From Antedon mediterranea (Eukaryota; Echinodermata; Crinoidea; Comatulida; Antedonidae), in the NCBI RefSeq assembly GCF_964355755.1, contig NC_092677.1, forward strand, positions 11,368,601 to 11,432,600: 64,000 bases of DNA. Reading direction: 5' to 3'. The notes beneath the pieces were generated by a model. It made no database searches. It worked only from the letters and a program-made list of their open reading frames with translations, and had not been told where the DNA came from. This document shows, piece by piece, positions 1 to 14,415 of the stretch. Position 1 is the first letter of the stretch, and every line of letters starts with the position of its first letter. The position numbers were made by a program, and so were the translations under genes.

Positions 1-677
1 ATTAGATAGCCTGCCTTATTCATTTGATAATAAAACTAAAACTTACATCCACAGTAATTAAAGAAACTTTCCGATCTGATTAAAAGTGTTTAATTAAACT
101 CAATAAAAACACCAAACTTAATATCGATTTTAAAAATCTTCACAGTGTAAATTTCTCCAATACACTCCAATTAGCGTTATAATAGCTTATACAGCAGACA
201 AGCCTATTTGCTTTTTAAATATGATTTTTAAGAGGCCTAGCGATAAATCATGATTTTTGCAATGTGACTTTATAACATCAAATATTACTTTGAAGTGTGT
301 GACCGTTGCACGGAATGCGGCCAGTTGGTAATTAATATGCGGTAGGCCGGTTACAACATGACTTCTAACATTAAGGGCCTATCAGAATGCATTATCGTTG
401 CCTTTCACAAATGTACGCCACATTATTATGACATTGTACCTTTTTGGAAATTAAAAACGATTAATTACCATTGAAGCGGAAACATAATTCAAAGTAAATT
501 CGTTAGACCATGGTTAGACACCGTATTTGTGTAGTCTACTCGTTTAAGAAGCGATTCATTATATTTGCCTAGAAAGGCGTAAAATCCATGCCGAGTCTAT
601 ACTCACTCAAATATAGTCTGCGCAATGGATAGCATATCTAATTTACATCTGTAGTGCGAGGATGAAAGACCTAACAT

Positions 678-707
678 CATGGAGTAAAGAATATTCTTTA
701 CTCCATG
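678..707. repeat. Perfect 30-bp palindrome
   Basis: The half-site CATGGAGTAAAGAAT is followed directly by its exact reverse complement. A similar but looped inverted repeat with the half CATGGAGGTAA lies at about 31503-31531, so this may be the remnant of a palindromic MITE family and not a regulatory site. Confidence 0.85.
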
Positions 708-3700
708 CTAACATCCAAGAAAACTGATTTTCGTTGATAAGTAATAAAACAATTATTTAAAACCTGCTTATAGGTTGTCGGTACACGTTTATTTCGATTC
801 GTTCAGCACGACTTTCAAAGTAAAACATACGAATATCCATGAACGAATTTTGATCATGAAATTGTCAAAGTGCAAATGTTGGTTTCTCGTTGTAAATTAC
901 GTCATATTAAAACGCTCGTGGATTCGTTGGTCATTGACCTCTAGGTTCCGACAACCTGTTTATTTCCGAAGAAGACACTGTCTCGTGGTGGGATGTATAG
1001 TATCGCGACATAATGTCGATTACAATGACTAACGCCTGAAATATGATGATGAATAAAAAAATAATAACTCCGGCTCATGAACACGTCTCTTTTGTTCGAC
1101 AATTGCGCAAAATAGATGAGCAAGCGACGGCCTTGTTCTGAACTCACTCGAATTGACATAACTTCGCTCCAGCTCTCGACCACAATAAAAACTAATGATA
1201 TTCCGTAATAATAATTTTCTTATTACATGAATTAATTAAGTGATTTTGTATTATTAAAATGTGTAGTTTAACGAAACTATAATAACCGTGATACGAACTC
1301 AGTGAATGTAATAATATGACATTGTGGCAACCTTTATCTTTATTAAGAACAATCAGACGTTCTAAGTATTATTAATAATACTTTAATTGATATAGTTACG
1401 TACGTTCCAGCCTCTAATGTTGATTAAATGATATAATAATGAAATAGTAACGTTTGTCCGTGTTCAGATGCTAATATTGGTTGTTTAGTTTTCAGTATGA
1501 AATTTTATTTTACAGATTGGGTATTGCTCATGGACACAAGATGGACGACACCACAACATAAACATAGGCTACGACATTGAGTCTTTATAATGTTATTCTG
1601 TATTAAAATCTTAATTTATGATCATCCTCATTTACATAATAATAATAATAATTTATTTGGAAGCTACACTTTTGAAACAGTGGCACACTTCTTGAATGAA
1701 GGTGCGTCCACAGTTAGTAAAATAAAAGTTAGAGAAAATAAATTATTAAAGAATTTCAGTAATGTGGTGTCACTTTTCATAATCGTATACCACTTTTTCC
1801 ATTCAGACATTCCAATTTTTACATAACCCAAAGATGTATTTATAATAATAAATTTGGGGTGAAAACATCACTAAATCTAATTTTAACAGTGGTCATTGAA
1901 AATGCGGTATACGTTTTGTCTTTTAATACTATTTACAGTACAAATGTGTGGCTATTGTTAGCATTACGTGTACGTCGTGTGTGCTGATGAGACACAGCCA
2001 ACTACCGGTTTAGCTTTAAAACAAAATGACAGCTACAATTTGTTGCTAATTCGAAAGGTTGCTGAACTTTCTCTGCCCTCGTTCTCAAACTTGTTACTTA
2101 TGATGTATGATTACATCACACCTTCGATACTATGTAATAGTAGTATATCATGTTTCTACTATGTAACACGTTATGTTGGTTTTTGGTATTCATTAGGCCT
2201 ACTTTGTTAGGTATACTTGTATCCTATATATTTAAGCTTAGAGGTTGCGAATTTTCTTTCTTCTTTTTTTGTTAGAAAGGTTTGCTTTGAATTAAAAGAA
2301 ATTGAATTAATAAAAGTCTTCCCAAATATTGCAAAGTTTTTAATATTTTTCTTCATTATTTTATTTTAGAAAATAGGAGTGAAGAGAAAACCAATACTTA
2401 AGTCATTAGCAAGTTTTATTGTAGCGGCTATAAAGAAACGAACATTTTATTTGGTACACTGATTTAATTGTTTTATTTATGTTTTTAAGGCTACAGACTG
2501 GCCTACATCCAATTTCAAATAAAGCCTCCCTCTGATCTTAGAAGAGTTGAAATATAGGCCTAACAACTAAAAAAAAATATAATAATAATAATATTTATTC
2601 GGTCATCAGTGTAAAAATAACCAGGAATGAGAATAGGCTAAAGCCCAAACAGATTCTGCACTCACTCCATAAATTGAAACTTCATCATTTACTGATTGTA
2701 AAAAAAGGATCAAAATTAATAACGAAGAATTTCCATAATCGACCAAAAATCTTGGAATATTTCTTTCAAAATCTGAAATATGGTGAGATTCCACATTATT
2801 ATATTAATTAATTATGTTAATTATTAATGTTAATTATTATTTATAAATGTTAATTAATGTCTGAGAATGTTATTTAAATAATTAAGAAAACACTTAGCAT
2901 GTATGATGATACTTTACCAGATTTGATCATTATGACAGTTGGTTTTGTTTTAATATGTCTGCATATTAATATGTTTATAACAGACATGATTTACTCTTTA
3001 GTTTATTATATACAATCTTGAATTATTCTCCATAAACATGATGTCAATCTAAATCAATAAAGTAAATTAAATTATTATATATGACGTCATCAACGGCCTT
3101 TTTATTATTGTATTGTTCAAATAATATTATATCAGCCGAGCAAATTGACGTTAGCTGAAATGATTGCCAATCAAATTAGATAATAATTAATGCTGAAAAT
3201 ATTTTCTCTTCTAATTCATAAATAAATATTGATGAATCGATAGTTTAGCTTGATTTCATGTAAAACCCTCATATTAAAAACAGACTAAAGCATTTCGAAG
3301 ACACACAATAAGAGAATCATTCTTTGAAATTACTTAATTGTTCTCCAACTGGTGTTAAAACATAGAATACAATTGTTTTGTTTTTGCCTTTATGTCTTTA
3401 TCGTGTGTTTCAGAAGAGATGAGAATGGGTATTTGATTACACTGCTTAAAAGACACCCGACAATTAATTACCGAACATAGCGCCAAAAGTATACGCGATA
3501 TAGAAATGTATGTTTTCCTTTTGCCTCAATTGACCTGGTTTATGGTTTAACCATGGAGAAATAAAGTTTAACAAATAATTAATAAAGTGTAATACAATCG
3601 CGGTGGTCGTAACGATTTGGTCAAATTACAAGGGAACAGTATTGTAAGGTATCTAATGGTGAAATCATCTTCACGGGATCAATTTTCGAACCAATCAGTA

Positions 3701-4413
3701 ATGGAATTTTGTATTTAACTTGTTCACAGCGGTATTCCTATTCTATAAGTACTCTCATCTGTGAATTCTATTGTGAGAGTAAAGCCTTATTACATAATCG
3801 TCAAAACAGAATGAAGTGAGCCGCGCAAAAAAACTGTCCATATGTAAATTACATTCCAAAGTTTTCTCTCTCTTTTTTTGTCAATGGAAAATAACAGCAA
3901 CAGTAAACATTATTGGTATTTAAAAAAAAAATAATGTCTTACTATTTTCTTTTTAAATCGTATTCGATTAATTATTCGTAGATCTATCCTATACTTTTGA
4001 AACCTAATTTGGAAAATAGCAGAAATTATATTAGTCCAAAGGAAAATTACTGAAAAAATGACAATACTGTATATTAGTTATATGTTCGTTTTTTGTTTTT
4101 ATGATAAAGTTATGTACATCAATACAAAATATTTTAAATCATTATTTTTATAGTAACCTGTATTCCTGGAGATATAGACTACGAAATTTAATTTATTCAT
4201 GTATGCATATATTTTAAATAATGAGGGCGATAACAGGGATGATACAATGGGGTGATTTTGAGGCCATTGTCTAATTACTTAAGTTAAATTCGTTGCCTGT
4301 TGTTATCTGTTCTTTTCAAGAATTATTAAAAGATGATGGGTGTGACCGTGGTGTGACATGTCGAAAACTGAGACATTTCTTAATCACTTTTTTTTGTTAA
4401 TTGTAAAAAGCTG

Positions 4414-4482
4414 TGACGTAACGTCCTTCAATAGAAATGCAACTTTTTCATTGGTAATTAGCGAATAGGCCAATCGGCAGGT
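4414..4482 (+). promoter_or_regulatory. Probable SALL core promoter elements
   Basis: About 130-200 bp before the SALL start codon there is a CRE-like TGACGTAA, an ATTGG box and a CCAATCGG box. No convincing TATA box lies at a suitable distance. The role is inferred from motif and position; the transcription start was not determined. Confidence 0.35.
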
Positions 4483-4613
4483 CTCTGGTAGATGCATGCA
4501 TTATTGATATCATAAATTGTACATGCGCACTGACAGGTGTTTCAATATCCGTAATTTTTGCAAAACTGGGCGAATTTGAAATCATTCCAACTTAGCCTGC
4601 CCACGACGCGAAG

Positions 4614-4686
4614 ATGTCACGCCGAAAGCAGGCCAAACCCCAACATATCGGGACTGATAGGCCACCAACTGAGACGTTAGAAAACG
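4614..4686 (+). CDS. SALL: Spalt-like zinc-finger protein, coding exon 1 (N-terminal repressor motif)
   Basis: This short exon encodes a protein start reading MSRRKQAKPQHI, the 12-residue N-terminal peptide shared by SALL proteins. In vertebrate SALL1/SALL4 this peptide recruits the NuRD histone deacetylase complex. The start codon has a purine at -3 (GAAG before ATG). Two candidate donors exist, at 4687 (GTAGGT) and 4691 (GTTGAG). Only the first leaves one base over, and that base joins the two bases at 22005-22006 as a Gly codon and keeps the long downstream exon in frame. No coding sequence was seen between the two exons. Confidence is high because the peptide is diagnostic and the phase agrees exactly. 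Confidence 0.92.
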
Positions 4687-6977
4687 GTAGGTTGAGTAGA
4701 AAAGGCGAGAGCGAGCAGTAAGTGTGTGAGTGTGAGAACAAACGAGTGTCTAACGAAATGGATTTACCGTGAGCCAAGGGGCAATGCCTGACAGTTCATT
4801 ACTGGTAGTGTAGTTGTTGTTGGGTTTGTGTACATGTTTTTTAATTTTATCTACACGCGAGGACCAAGATATCGTACTGCATTTTTAAACGGATTTTCTT
4901 TTTCTTTTAAAATTAATGTTCTGTAAAAACGTTGTCGTATTTGCTTGTCATATAGTTATAATATATTTACGTATCTAAGTAGGCCTACTAACTAATTATG
5001 TACATTTGTACCGTAGTTATCTTTATCGTAAATATGTTTACTTTAGCTAAGTCTCATACTTAGACATGAGTGGTATTTTCATGGCGTTTTTATGTTCAAA
5101 CCAGAGTAAAATTTTTACAGTAACTAATAACGTAACATTGTTTTTATATGTTAAGGTTCTGTCCAGTTTTTTAAATGTAGGCCTATTTGCCTCATCTTAG
5201 ACATCGTAGGCCTCTCGGTGGAACATTTTAGCATACTGTCAACTCAACTAATCAATGTGGTTGTCTGTGCGCAGTGAAAAGAATTCCTTCCTAATTGTTG
5301 TAGTGTTGTCAACGAACTAAAAATAAAACAGTATAGGCCTACCTTACTTGATATATTTTCTATATATTTTAGCAATTAGATAGTGTTGTTTACTACATTT
5401 TTTGTAAACAAAAGAATTATATGGAGGCAAAGAATGTGCCTATGTCAGGCCATGCTGTAGCCTATGTTTGCACAAGATTAATTACTGTATGCTAGATATC
5501 TTTTTAAAACTAAAGTGTACATTAATTTGTTTTTACTGTTGTTTTACACTCCGATACATATTTATATGATAAAGTAATGTAATATTTATATAAACATGCT
5601 AAGGAAGGAGTTATGAAGAAATAAATTTTTGTTTTGTTTTTTATTAATATTAATAAAATATCTCTTGGCGGGAAATAGTATCACTTGTAAACATTCATTT
5701 TACTGAGGTCATCGCAGACCATTTAAAATTGTTACCCATCATTTTTAATTTTTAATAATTAAAAGATAGTTTTCAGTCCACTTTACAACTAGATTGTATA
5801 ACATTTTTAAACCACATTATTACCAAATATTAAACACCTTTCTGTTGTAAAGATTTAGTTATTTTCTCAAGGAAGTATCATAAAAAGTATTTACTTGGCA
5901 AGAAAAAATTGTTATTCAAAATATATATTATTTACACATTTATGATTTGGTCCCCTAATAACCTTTTAAAATGGCTATTGTTAATGTAAATACATCTAGG
6001 AAGTTTGTTCTATTGAACTCTTTCATACATTTTCTTGTTGTAAGGCTTTTCATAATTTGTATACTATTTTGTTTGCTTTTTATTAGCTTAACTTAAATTA
6101 TAATAATAACGCACTATGACTAATATAGTACACACACCTTTAAAAAGTACTTCTAAAAATCTTTGTAAATTTAGCATTTTTTCTTTATTGCCAAAAATCA
6201 TGGTAATTTTTTCTCATAATGGTAAATAAATCAAGCATTTTAACATATTATCTCGTTTTCTCATAGGCAGATCCAACCAAGGGAGGAAAAGGTAGCATAT
6301 ATCCCTCCACCCCAATCCCCTTCTAAAAACAAATTACAATTAGGCTATTTTTAGGCACCTATCCGCCCTGGACTCGACATGTCTGGAATTTTGAGCATTA
6401 TTAACAAATACAGTATGTTTTAGTTTTTTAGGCTCATCTAAGATTAAGGAGTATAGTACCATACCATATTATTTTAAACATGGACTTTTCAGTTTTTCTT
6501 AGAAGAGTTTTCAGAATTGTTTTCAAACAAAAGGATATATATTGATCAGTCTAATGAATATGCATCATCTTATCACATTATTGTCTCCTTGAATAATTAA
6601 TTGTGAAGTAATTCCAGCATGACTGCACAAGGTAATAAATGCCAATGGTACCAGGGTCTAAATCCTATTCAATTGCTTCGTTCATTATTCGTCAAAGAAT
6701 ATCTTCGGTATTGTTATTTACAAAGGCTAACTCTATTGTTATAATGCTAAAATCATTATCTGTGAATTTGATAATCTCACAACTCAAAGTAGTAGACACA
6801 CAGTAATCTTATTCTTTTACTGCATTACATAACAACTACATAGAAGTAGAAACAATGAAGGGGATGAGTGTATACAAATTCAACTATTAATAACTTCAAT
6901 AGGTCTATCGCCCTTGTATGAACATAATAAGCCTATATAATAAGCCTATATTAAAGTATATATTTTATATTTATTTT

Positions 6978-7133
6978 AAGCTCTGTCTACACTATCAAAC
7001 TTTATGTGACAAAAAATGTGATGTGCCCATATATGGACATGATGAGGTCATACCACAACCATATTTGGGTATATTACTACCATATTTGGGCACATCACAC
7101 TTTTTTTTGTCAAACTAGTTTGAGACAGAGCTT
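6978..7133. mobile_element. MITE family A, copy 1 (SALL intron)
   Basis: Terminal inverted repeats AGCTCTGTCTACACTATCAA and its complement enclose a body with the words TGATGTGCCCATATATGG and CATATTTGGGCACATCAC. This is the only copy I found in the first 37 kb. It has no coding capacity and is a non-autonomous DNA transposon by structure. Confidence 0.85.
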
Positions 7134-7851
7134 AAGATATCATTTCTCCTTCTTCATCAAATTTTAGAGCTGCATAACTTTTAATATTTGCTATTTTGAT
7201 TTTTTTTTATTGGTTATTCAGTAAAAATAATGTTAAAAGGAAAAGAATCTCTCAATTTAACAACAACCATTGCATGGTCAAGGAGCTTTCCAAGGTGTGT
7301 AAATGGTAAAACATCATCCTCATACTGGTATCAATAGTTATTTTAAGTAGAGCCCCTCGACAAAAAATTAAAACCTGGATGTGAAACTAACAATATTTTT
7401 ATTTTGCGCCACTTAAAATTGTTGTTACACAGAAAAAGTAATTTTGTAAACAGTTTACTGTTTTAAGTTTACTGTACACCACTGAATTTAACTTTGTATA
7501 CTTTTACATTTATAATGCCATGTTTGTACCTTTTTGAAATGAAAAAAAAATGATTTAACCCAGAATAACTGCAAGTTAAATCTAGTTATAAAAGATACTG
7601 TTTATATTACAAGTAGTGCTAAATCAGCCAGCAATATTTTTATGGCCCACTTTGGCCCCAGAAGGTTAGAAAGACGCACATGTGCTACTAAAATATTAAC
7701 AAACTGTCTCTTCTAAAAAATGTTGTTTTCATTAAAGCAGTACACTAAAATTTGGAATTTACAAATTGTTTATAATTCATTTCTAGTGAAACCAGATTGT
7801 GGCTTTTGTATATCAGACCGTTTTTACATACTTATAGTATATTTAGTTTAT

Positions 7852-8045
7852 TTTATAGTAGAACATCTATTAGGGGGACACTTACACGACCTAACAAAGG
7901 GTGCGTTCAGGGTTGACAATTTACCCCGGTAAGTTGGTTACTACTACCACCAAAGTTTGCTAAGCCAACTTAGTGGGTAAATTAACTAAGCCTGAATGGG
8001 CGAAAAGTGTCCCCTTAATACGGTTGTCTCCTGAATAGGTGTTGG
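7852..8045. repeat. GGGGACAC repeat element with an inserted inverted-repeat element
   Basis: It starts like the copies at 41479 and 44875 (TAGAACATCTATTAGGGGG then ACACTT) and ends with AGTGTCCCCTTAATACGG and TGTCTCCTGAATAG. Between about 7904 and 8002 lies a different inverted repeat running from GTTCAGGGTTGACAATTTAC to GTAAATTAACTAAGCCTGAA, so it looks like a nested insertion. Confidence 0.6.
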
Positions 8046-9344
8046 GGTTAAAATGTTCCCTATGTTGAGGTTCTATAAATAAGGAATTATCGTAACTCTG
8101 TAGTACACTACAGTAGCTACTGTATATCTATTGTCTGATTTTTCTATTTTGAACTCTCCTTTATATTTTATACATATTTATACACAATATTTGCTTTACG
8201 TTGGTTATGTCAACGTACACAGATTGCACTTTATAATATTGTATGCCTCTTCATAACTTAATAATGCAGATGACCATACAATACTATTTGTTAATAATTG
8301 GTATTGTGGCTTCAATAAGAAGCTAGTGTTTATGAGCCTAGCCTACATAATACATGTATTGTGTGTACCTGTTATATTGATTTCTGCATTTAGAGTTGTG
8401 TGGGTGCCATAATAATTGCTTTTTGAGTGTAATATATTGTTAACAAAAAGATGAAGAAACTTCCTTTCCTAATTCATAATTTCCCATACAATTAACTTTT
8501 TCCTTCGTTAAGAACACATTTAAGTTAAGATATTTACTGAATACCGACTGACGTTAGTTGAAAAAATAATTTCTGCATTCAATTTATTTATGATTTTAGT
8601 AATATAATAATTAACATTCTAACATTGCTTGACCGTCGTCTGCTATTGGATTTAAGACTAGCCATGAAAAAGACCATTTTAACATATTGTATACAATTTA
8701 GTATCCAGAGTTCTTTATTTGCCCAATCTGTTTTTTTTTTCTTACTTATGAATAGTAGTTCTCTGTGAACAACCAATTACTCAACCAAGGCCATATTTAA
8801 TAAGCTACTGTTTACCTTATACTAGCATTTGTTTGCTAAGACTTACATCATGAAAAGACAAAGTACTGTCTTAAAAGTACATATTTTTTAAACCTCATTT
8901 AGTGAGAATAATTAAATCTGCCACAAAAGGATAAAAACTTGTACAATGTAGGAATACAGGCCTTGAATTATGTATATCTTGTTAATATTACTAAATGCTC
9001 TATGATTAATTGCGCTGTATTTCGTCATAAATGTCACTATATTTTTACTGTCCATTCATTTTAATTGAAAATTTAACATACTCAGTTCCGCTGTGTGTAG
9101 TTTTACCGATTGAATCGCATACTAGTCTAAAATGAATAAAATAAAATAAGTTGATCCAAATTTATCTTGCGTGTAAATCTACTCATAAGTAGTTTAATTG
9201 CGCCAATAAATGCTATACTCTAGTAATTATAGGCATTTTATTATCCCTGTATTTGTTAGCACTGAAATCATGATGAATATGTCATATGCCCTAATAATAT
9301 CTTTAAATCTGTTTAAAAGTATGAAAATACAGAAGTTGTTCAAC

Positions 9345-9595
9345 AGAATTCTTACTTATTTAAACTAATATATTTTCATTTGTTGTTAAGTTTCCCATGC
9401 TGCGGAGCTGTACACCCATATACTGATGAAAATAAAGCAATTCTTTACTTATTTAAACTAATCGTCTCTGAATTGTTCATCTGTTGTTCAGTTTCTCATG
9501 TTTCAGAGCTGTACACTCTTATTTGTCTTTTAACCTTAAAAAAAATATGAAAATAAAAAAATTGTTTCAACAAAGTTCTTATTTATTTAAACTAA
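9345..9595. repeat. Imperfect tandem duplication, about 110-bp unit
   Basis: The block TTACTTATTTAAACTAAT followed by TTTCATTTGTTGTT, then a GAGCTGTACAC segment, recurs after about 110 bases, and a third partial start appears near 9575. It is intronic with no coding potential. Confidence 0.55.
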
Positions 9596-12500
9596 TTAGA
9601 TAGATAGCTTTACCCCAAATTGTTGATACTATTTCTCGAATGTTAAATTATTTTGAAGCCATTTTAATTGCAAATATGAACTCTGTGCTTGGTACTTTAA
9701 CTGTTGATTATGCCACAGGCATTCAATTTATGCCCTTCTTTTGAAAGCTTTTGTGAGCGTAAGAAATATTATTTTTCCTTTGGCTCCAAAAGAACGGCTT
9801 GTTTATTCATCTACAGACTGAGAAGAAAATAGAATAGGCATTAATTGTAGAAAATATGTCGTCAGAAGTTTACAAAGACCCTTATAATGCCTCCTTTTCA
9901 ATCTAAGGTTGAATAAACAAAAGCTGATGTCAAAGAATTTTTTGTGAAATTGTTTAAGGCTTATGTTGTATAATGAAAAATTGATCAAGTCTCCAGTGGA
10001 GACCCCATTGTTGGAATCCAAGATTTTTAAAATCAATAAAGTAGTTTGTTTCGCTTGTTAGATTGTACAACATATAGATTTGGACTACAACAAATGAGTT
10101 AGATTATGAAATCTTTCTATTCATACATTGAATTTTGACATAAAAGTACAACCTTATTTTGAGTAGGGGAAACATATTAAGTAACCTCACTATGTTATAT
10201 GTACATACCGTACGACTGGTACCGAAGTAGGCGCTGCATATGTCGTTTTCCTGGTATAATTTATCAAACCTAATTACAGTAATAAGTAATTGCAAGTGAG
10301 AACAGGTTTGAGGTGCAGATGCTTTAACTGCACATATTTAACTATCGTGCTGTTGGATCCATCTTCTTGCTCTGCTCTTACGTCAAGGCAACAGTGTCAT
10401 TTTCTTTTTATTGGGAGGAGAATTACAATTGTTGGAAGAGCTTTGTTATGTTGCATAGCAGCAAATTTTTCAATGGGAACAGATTTTAAAGATGAAAACG
10501 AAAAATGATTAAATTGTTGAAATTTTATGACATTTTTATGAACACCTAAAATAAACACCTGAATAGAGGTTACTTTTTTTTATGCCTTTATTTGTTTCAT
10601 AAAAAGTGTCCCCTTCGAGTCTCCCAAAAATGTTACTATATTTTATAAAATGGTCCACATGCCTCTTAATAATAATTTGTAAAGTTAACAAGTTGAATAA
10701 CAATAGTGGTTGTTCACGCAGGGTAGATAATTAGTGTTCTGCATGAGGCCAACCATTATGATGCCGATCATTGCTTTGTGCAAACTTAACTTTTTCTGCA
10801 AATCTATTTAATATCGTATTACACTATAATAATACTAAATCATTATATTATAAATATTTATAATGATTCCAATTTTTACTAGAAACTGGTCCTCTGCATG
10901 TCATGTATTTAATAGGGTTAAAATTGTTCTTTAAAAGTTTAGAATATTTTTTTTGCCTATAATTTACTATAACTTGTACATTCAACTAATTTGCAGCTTA
11001 AAAAATGACAATTTATTCAGTAATCTGGAAAAAAAATAAAACAATAGATTATGAGAAATTAAATTTTATATTGGAATATAAGTATATAAAGAAAATTGAA
11101 TAGTCATTTAAATGTATTGTATATCAAATATTAAAGAATTTGTAAATATTTTTGAGTTTTCATAATTGATTACTTAACTTAAATCTATTAAGTTTATAAT
11201 AAAATTAAGATAAAACAATAAAATCTAGTTTGGTTTGATTGAAGTTATAATAAATTTAATTTTTATTCAGTTATAGTCAAGCAGTAACTACAATAAATTT
11301 AGTCTTAATAGAAATAAAAATTATTATGAGAGGCAATAAATTAAATAGAATTTGAGAGAGACTTTTATATAGCAATTTTATTGTTGTAAAAAATTAAGTA
11401 ATATTTCTACAAAGTACAGTAAATACGTATTGCATGACTAAGTATCATGTTGCCATTTTGCACATTATATCATATTAAAATAGTTATTGTTTTAATTATT
11501 ATCTTATTATACAATTTATATCAAATTATTGTGCATGTTTTTGGATAAAAATATATTTTAATAATTTAAAAAAAAACCTAATTTATCATGATTCATGATA
11601 TTGATCTAAATCACTCATTTCCAACAAATTTAAAATTTACGCAAGAAATTGAAATTGTTTTTTAAGCTGTAAATGTTGTAAAAAATGAATTAAATAAATT
11701 GTAATGAATGTAAAAATAATTTTAAAAAGATTAGTTTTTACAATAAAGTAAATTTAATGGATGTGAGTTATAGTAACTTTCGCTTTGATAATAATGTTGT
11801 TTGGTTTCAATATCTAAATAATTGTTATAGTGAAATGCACTATCATAATGTCCTCTCATATTTTACTAAGAACATTATTCCCATAAAAGTCTGTTTTCAG
11901 CATTTAGACTGCAGATACATCTTAGCTGAAATTTATACTGCCCATTTTCAAGAGTATAAAGTAATATCTTTATCCTTTTACATGCCATAAGTCGTTTAGA
12001 TTTGATCGCCAAATTGACAAAATTGCATCGTTAGCAGAAATCCGAAATCATAAATTTTAATTATGACTTCTTTTGCCTGTTATCAATTTCAATCTGATCA
12101 TATTCTTTTTTTTTTCTCTCCTGTCTAATGTTTAAAGTTGGAGAGAACAATAAGTGAACATTTAGAGGGCATATTATATACTGTACTGATTTATATCATG
12201 CAATATTTTACTACCAATACTATCTTTTGCATTGCCTCATCCTGTGTGGTCAAAACTGTACAGAACTGTTAATCATGTGAAACTTACTCGTAACTCAAAT
12301 TTGTTGGTGCAGTTCAAATTAGTATTTATATTACACATTCCATTCAACAAAAAAACTTTGCTAATGAACAGCACTTATGATGGATGTGGACCGAGTAGTT
12401 TAACATGTAGAGTGACATGTAAAGCTCAAATCATTGTGGGTTACAAACAAAGGGTTATGACCTATGACAATAACTGGTTTCCTTTATATGGGGTTACTTA

Positions 12501-12744
12501 AGTTCATTGCCATTACTAACACATAATTCTGTTTTAATGATTTTTGGGCATAAATTTTAAAACGCATCTGCTAATAAATTTAACATTTTTACAGTTAAGA
12601 CCTCCAATAAAATATGAAAGTTCTAGTCTTAAAATTAAGTTTCTCTTTTTGTTGATTGTAAGTTGCAAAATATTTTCTTTAGTGGAGAGATTGAAAATGT
12701 TATTGTTTCATTAAAATTGTTAAAAGTTTTAAAAGGTAGGATTT

Positions 12745-12895
12745 AATGATTGGTTTCCAATTGGATGCAACGCAAGAACATTAGCGTAACGCTTGTTAGT
12801 TGACCAATCACAAGCGACAGTTCGGATGATCCATCACATGGCGATTGGTCAAATTGCTTTTGGTGGGCGTACGTGTTGTATCCAAGTGGAAACCA
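12745..12895. mobile_element. Short inverted-repeat element (MITE), copy 1
   Basis: About 150 bp, from TTGGTTTCCAATTGGATGC to GTATCCAAGTGGAAACCAA, with inner inverted repeats around TTGACCAATCACAAGCG. It pairs with the copy at 28088-28220. Two diverged copies with conserved ends indicate a dispersed non-autonomous element inside the SALL intron. Confidence 0.65.
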
Positions 12896-14204
12896 AACTT
12901 GTCAAATGTAATCATAATTTAACATTTACATTTTTTTAATTGTCTGCTTTTATATTTACAGTATTCTTTTTTTTACATTTTTTTCTGTTTTCATGTACAT
13001 TATTGATGTTAATAACCAACTAAAGCAAAAGTTGAAATAGTGTATACAAATTTTTCACAAAACAAGCAAAATATATTGATTTAAAATGAAAGTTCTCTTC
13101 ATTGACATTAAGAGAATGTAGATTGAATTTGATGTGTTTGTCTTAGTATTTCTATAAAGAAACATAAATAACATTTTTCTGCTTTATTTATGTTTCATTA
13201 CGATAACCCAATAATGTTGTCAGTCATAATTATAGATATCAAACAGAATTTATTTTAACTGAAATACAAATATTTAGATTCATATGAATCATAGATTTTT
13301 TGTTTTTTTAAAGTTATTAAATACTTTTCATTTAGCATCTTTAAAAAAGTATGTATGTAAACAAAAATGCCTCGGCCAAATTTCTTTTTTACTGAATGTA
13401 GTTCATACAGCTGTACAGTATTTTATGTTAAAGACCCCTTCCCTGCAATTTTGGACGTTTTTTGGAAAATAATACATATATATCACTTTAAAAACATTAA
13501 ACCATGTCATTCCTTGTCTTAAATGTACGTTTTATGGTAAATTATGATAAAAAGTGAGAAACAATGCACTACCTAAGTAGCTTGCGGCGATCGACCTCTC
13601 GTGGACGGTCTTAGGCCTAGCCTAGCTAGGCTTAGTTTTGTAGGCCTAGCTGGTAAACATCGATAACGTACGAACATTGTACGCTAGCTATATACCTAGC
13701 CTGACGTTGTATAGTTGCTGCATTAATTGTCTTTCTATTTTTGCCAGACTCCGTTGATACAAATTGGGGAAAACCCTGTATTTTCGCTGAAAAGTTAGGA
13801 GTCTTCCATTTGTTTTGGCTTCACGATCGATCGAAAAGTGGGCGAATTACAGGTGAAAAACAAAAATATCAATCCGCGCGCAATGCATTTTGGGATTTAT
13901 AGCGGGCCGCTATAATTATTAGAATCGATTTATTTTTCACATTTTTAACCGTTTAAAGACGAAAAAAGTTATCGCAATAGGACCATATAGTATTATTTTT
14001 ACATTAAATATAGTTTGTGATCTTAAATTAGATCTAAAAAACGTAGGGAATGGGGCTTTAAATATCTGCAACATATAAAAGAACCTCTAAGAAGGCACAA
14101 GACTAAGTAGTATCCCCGTCATAAACGTGTTATCTGTGTCGGAATTGTTATATTGCCCTAGCCTCGTTCATTTCACAGGATAGTGTCCCTTGAATATTAT
14201 AAGG

Positions 14205-14415
14205 GTGTCTCCTTAATAGAGGTGTCTCCTCAATAGAGGTGTCTCCTCAATAGAGGTGTCTCCTCAATAGAGGTGTCTCCTCAATAGAGGTGTCTCCTTA
14301 ATAGAGGTGTCTCCTCAATAGAGGTGTCCCCTTGATAGAGGTGTCTCCTCAATAGAGGTGTCTCCTCAATAGAGGTGTCTCCTCAATAGAGGTGTCCCCT
14401 CAATAGAGGTGTCCC
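14205..14415. repeat. Minisatellite, 18-bp unit
   Basis: About 12 head-to-tail copies of a unit close to GGTGTCTCCTCAATAGA. The same words (TGTCTCCTGAATAG, GTGTCCCC) end the dispersed GGGGACAC element at 8030, 41600 and 45050, so the array looks like local amplification of that element's tail. Confidence 0.85.

Larger units (their letters stand above)
1..4613. other. Upstream region of the SALL gene, no coding gene seen
   Basis: No open frame in this stretch resembles a known protein; the short frames are what AT-rich DNA gives by chance. Visible structure: a perfect 30-bp palindrome at 678-707, many TAGGCCTA words, and poly-A/T runs. Close to the gene there is a CRE-like TGACGTAA at about 4414 and two CCAAT-type boxes (ATTGG near 4450, CCAATCGG near 4470). 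The region probably contains promoter and distal regulatory sequence for the SALL gene, but that is inferred from position only. Confidence 0.6.

Noticed and set aside
4691-4696. Alternative SALL exon 1 donor GTTGAG
   Set aside because: It has a good consensus but leaves two bases over and breaks the frame at 22005.
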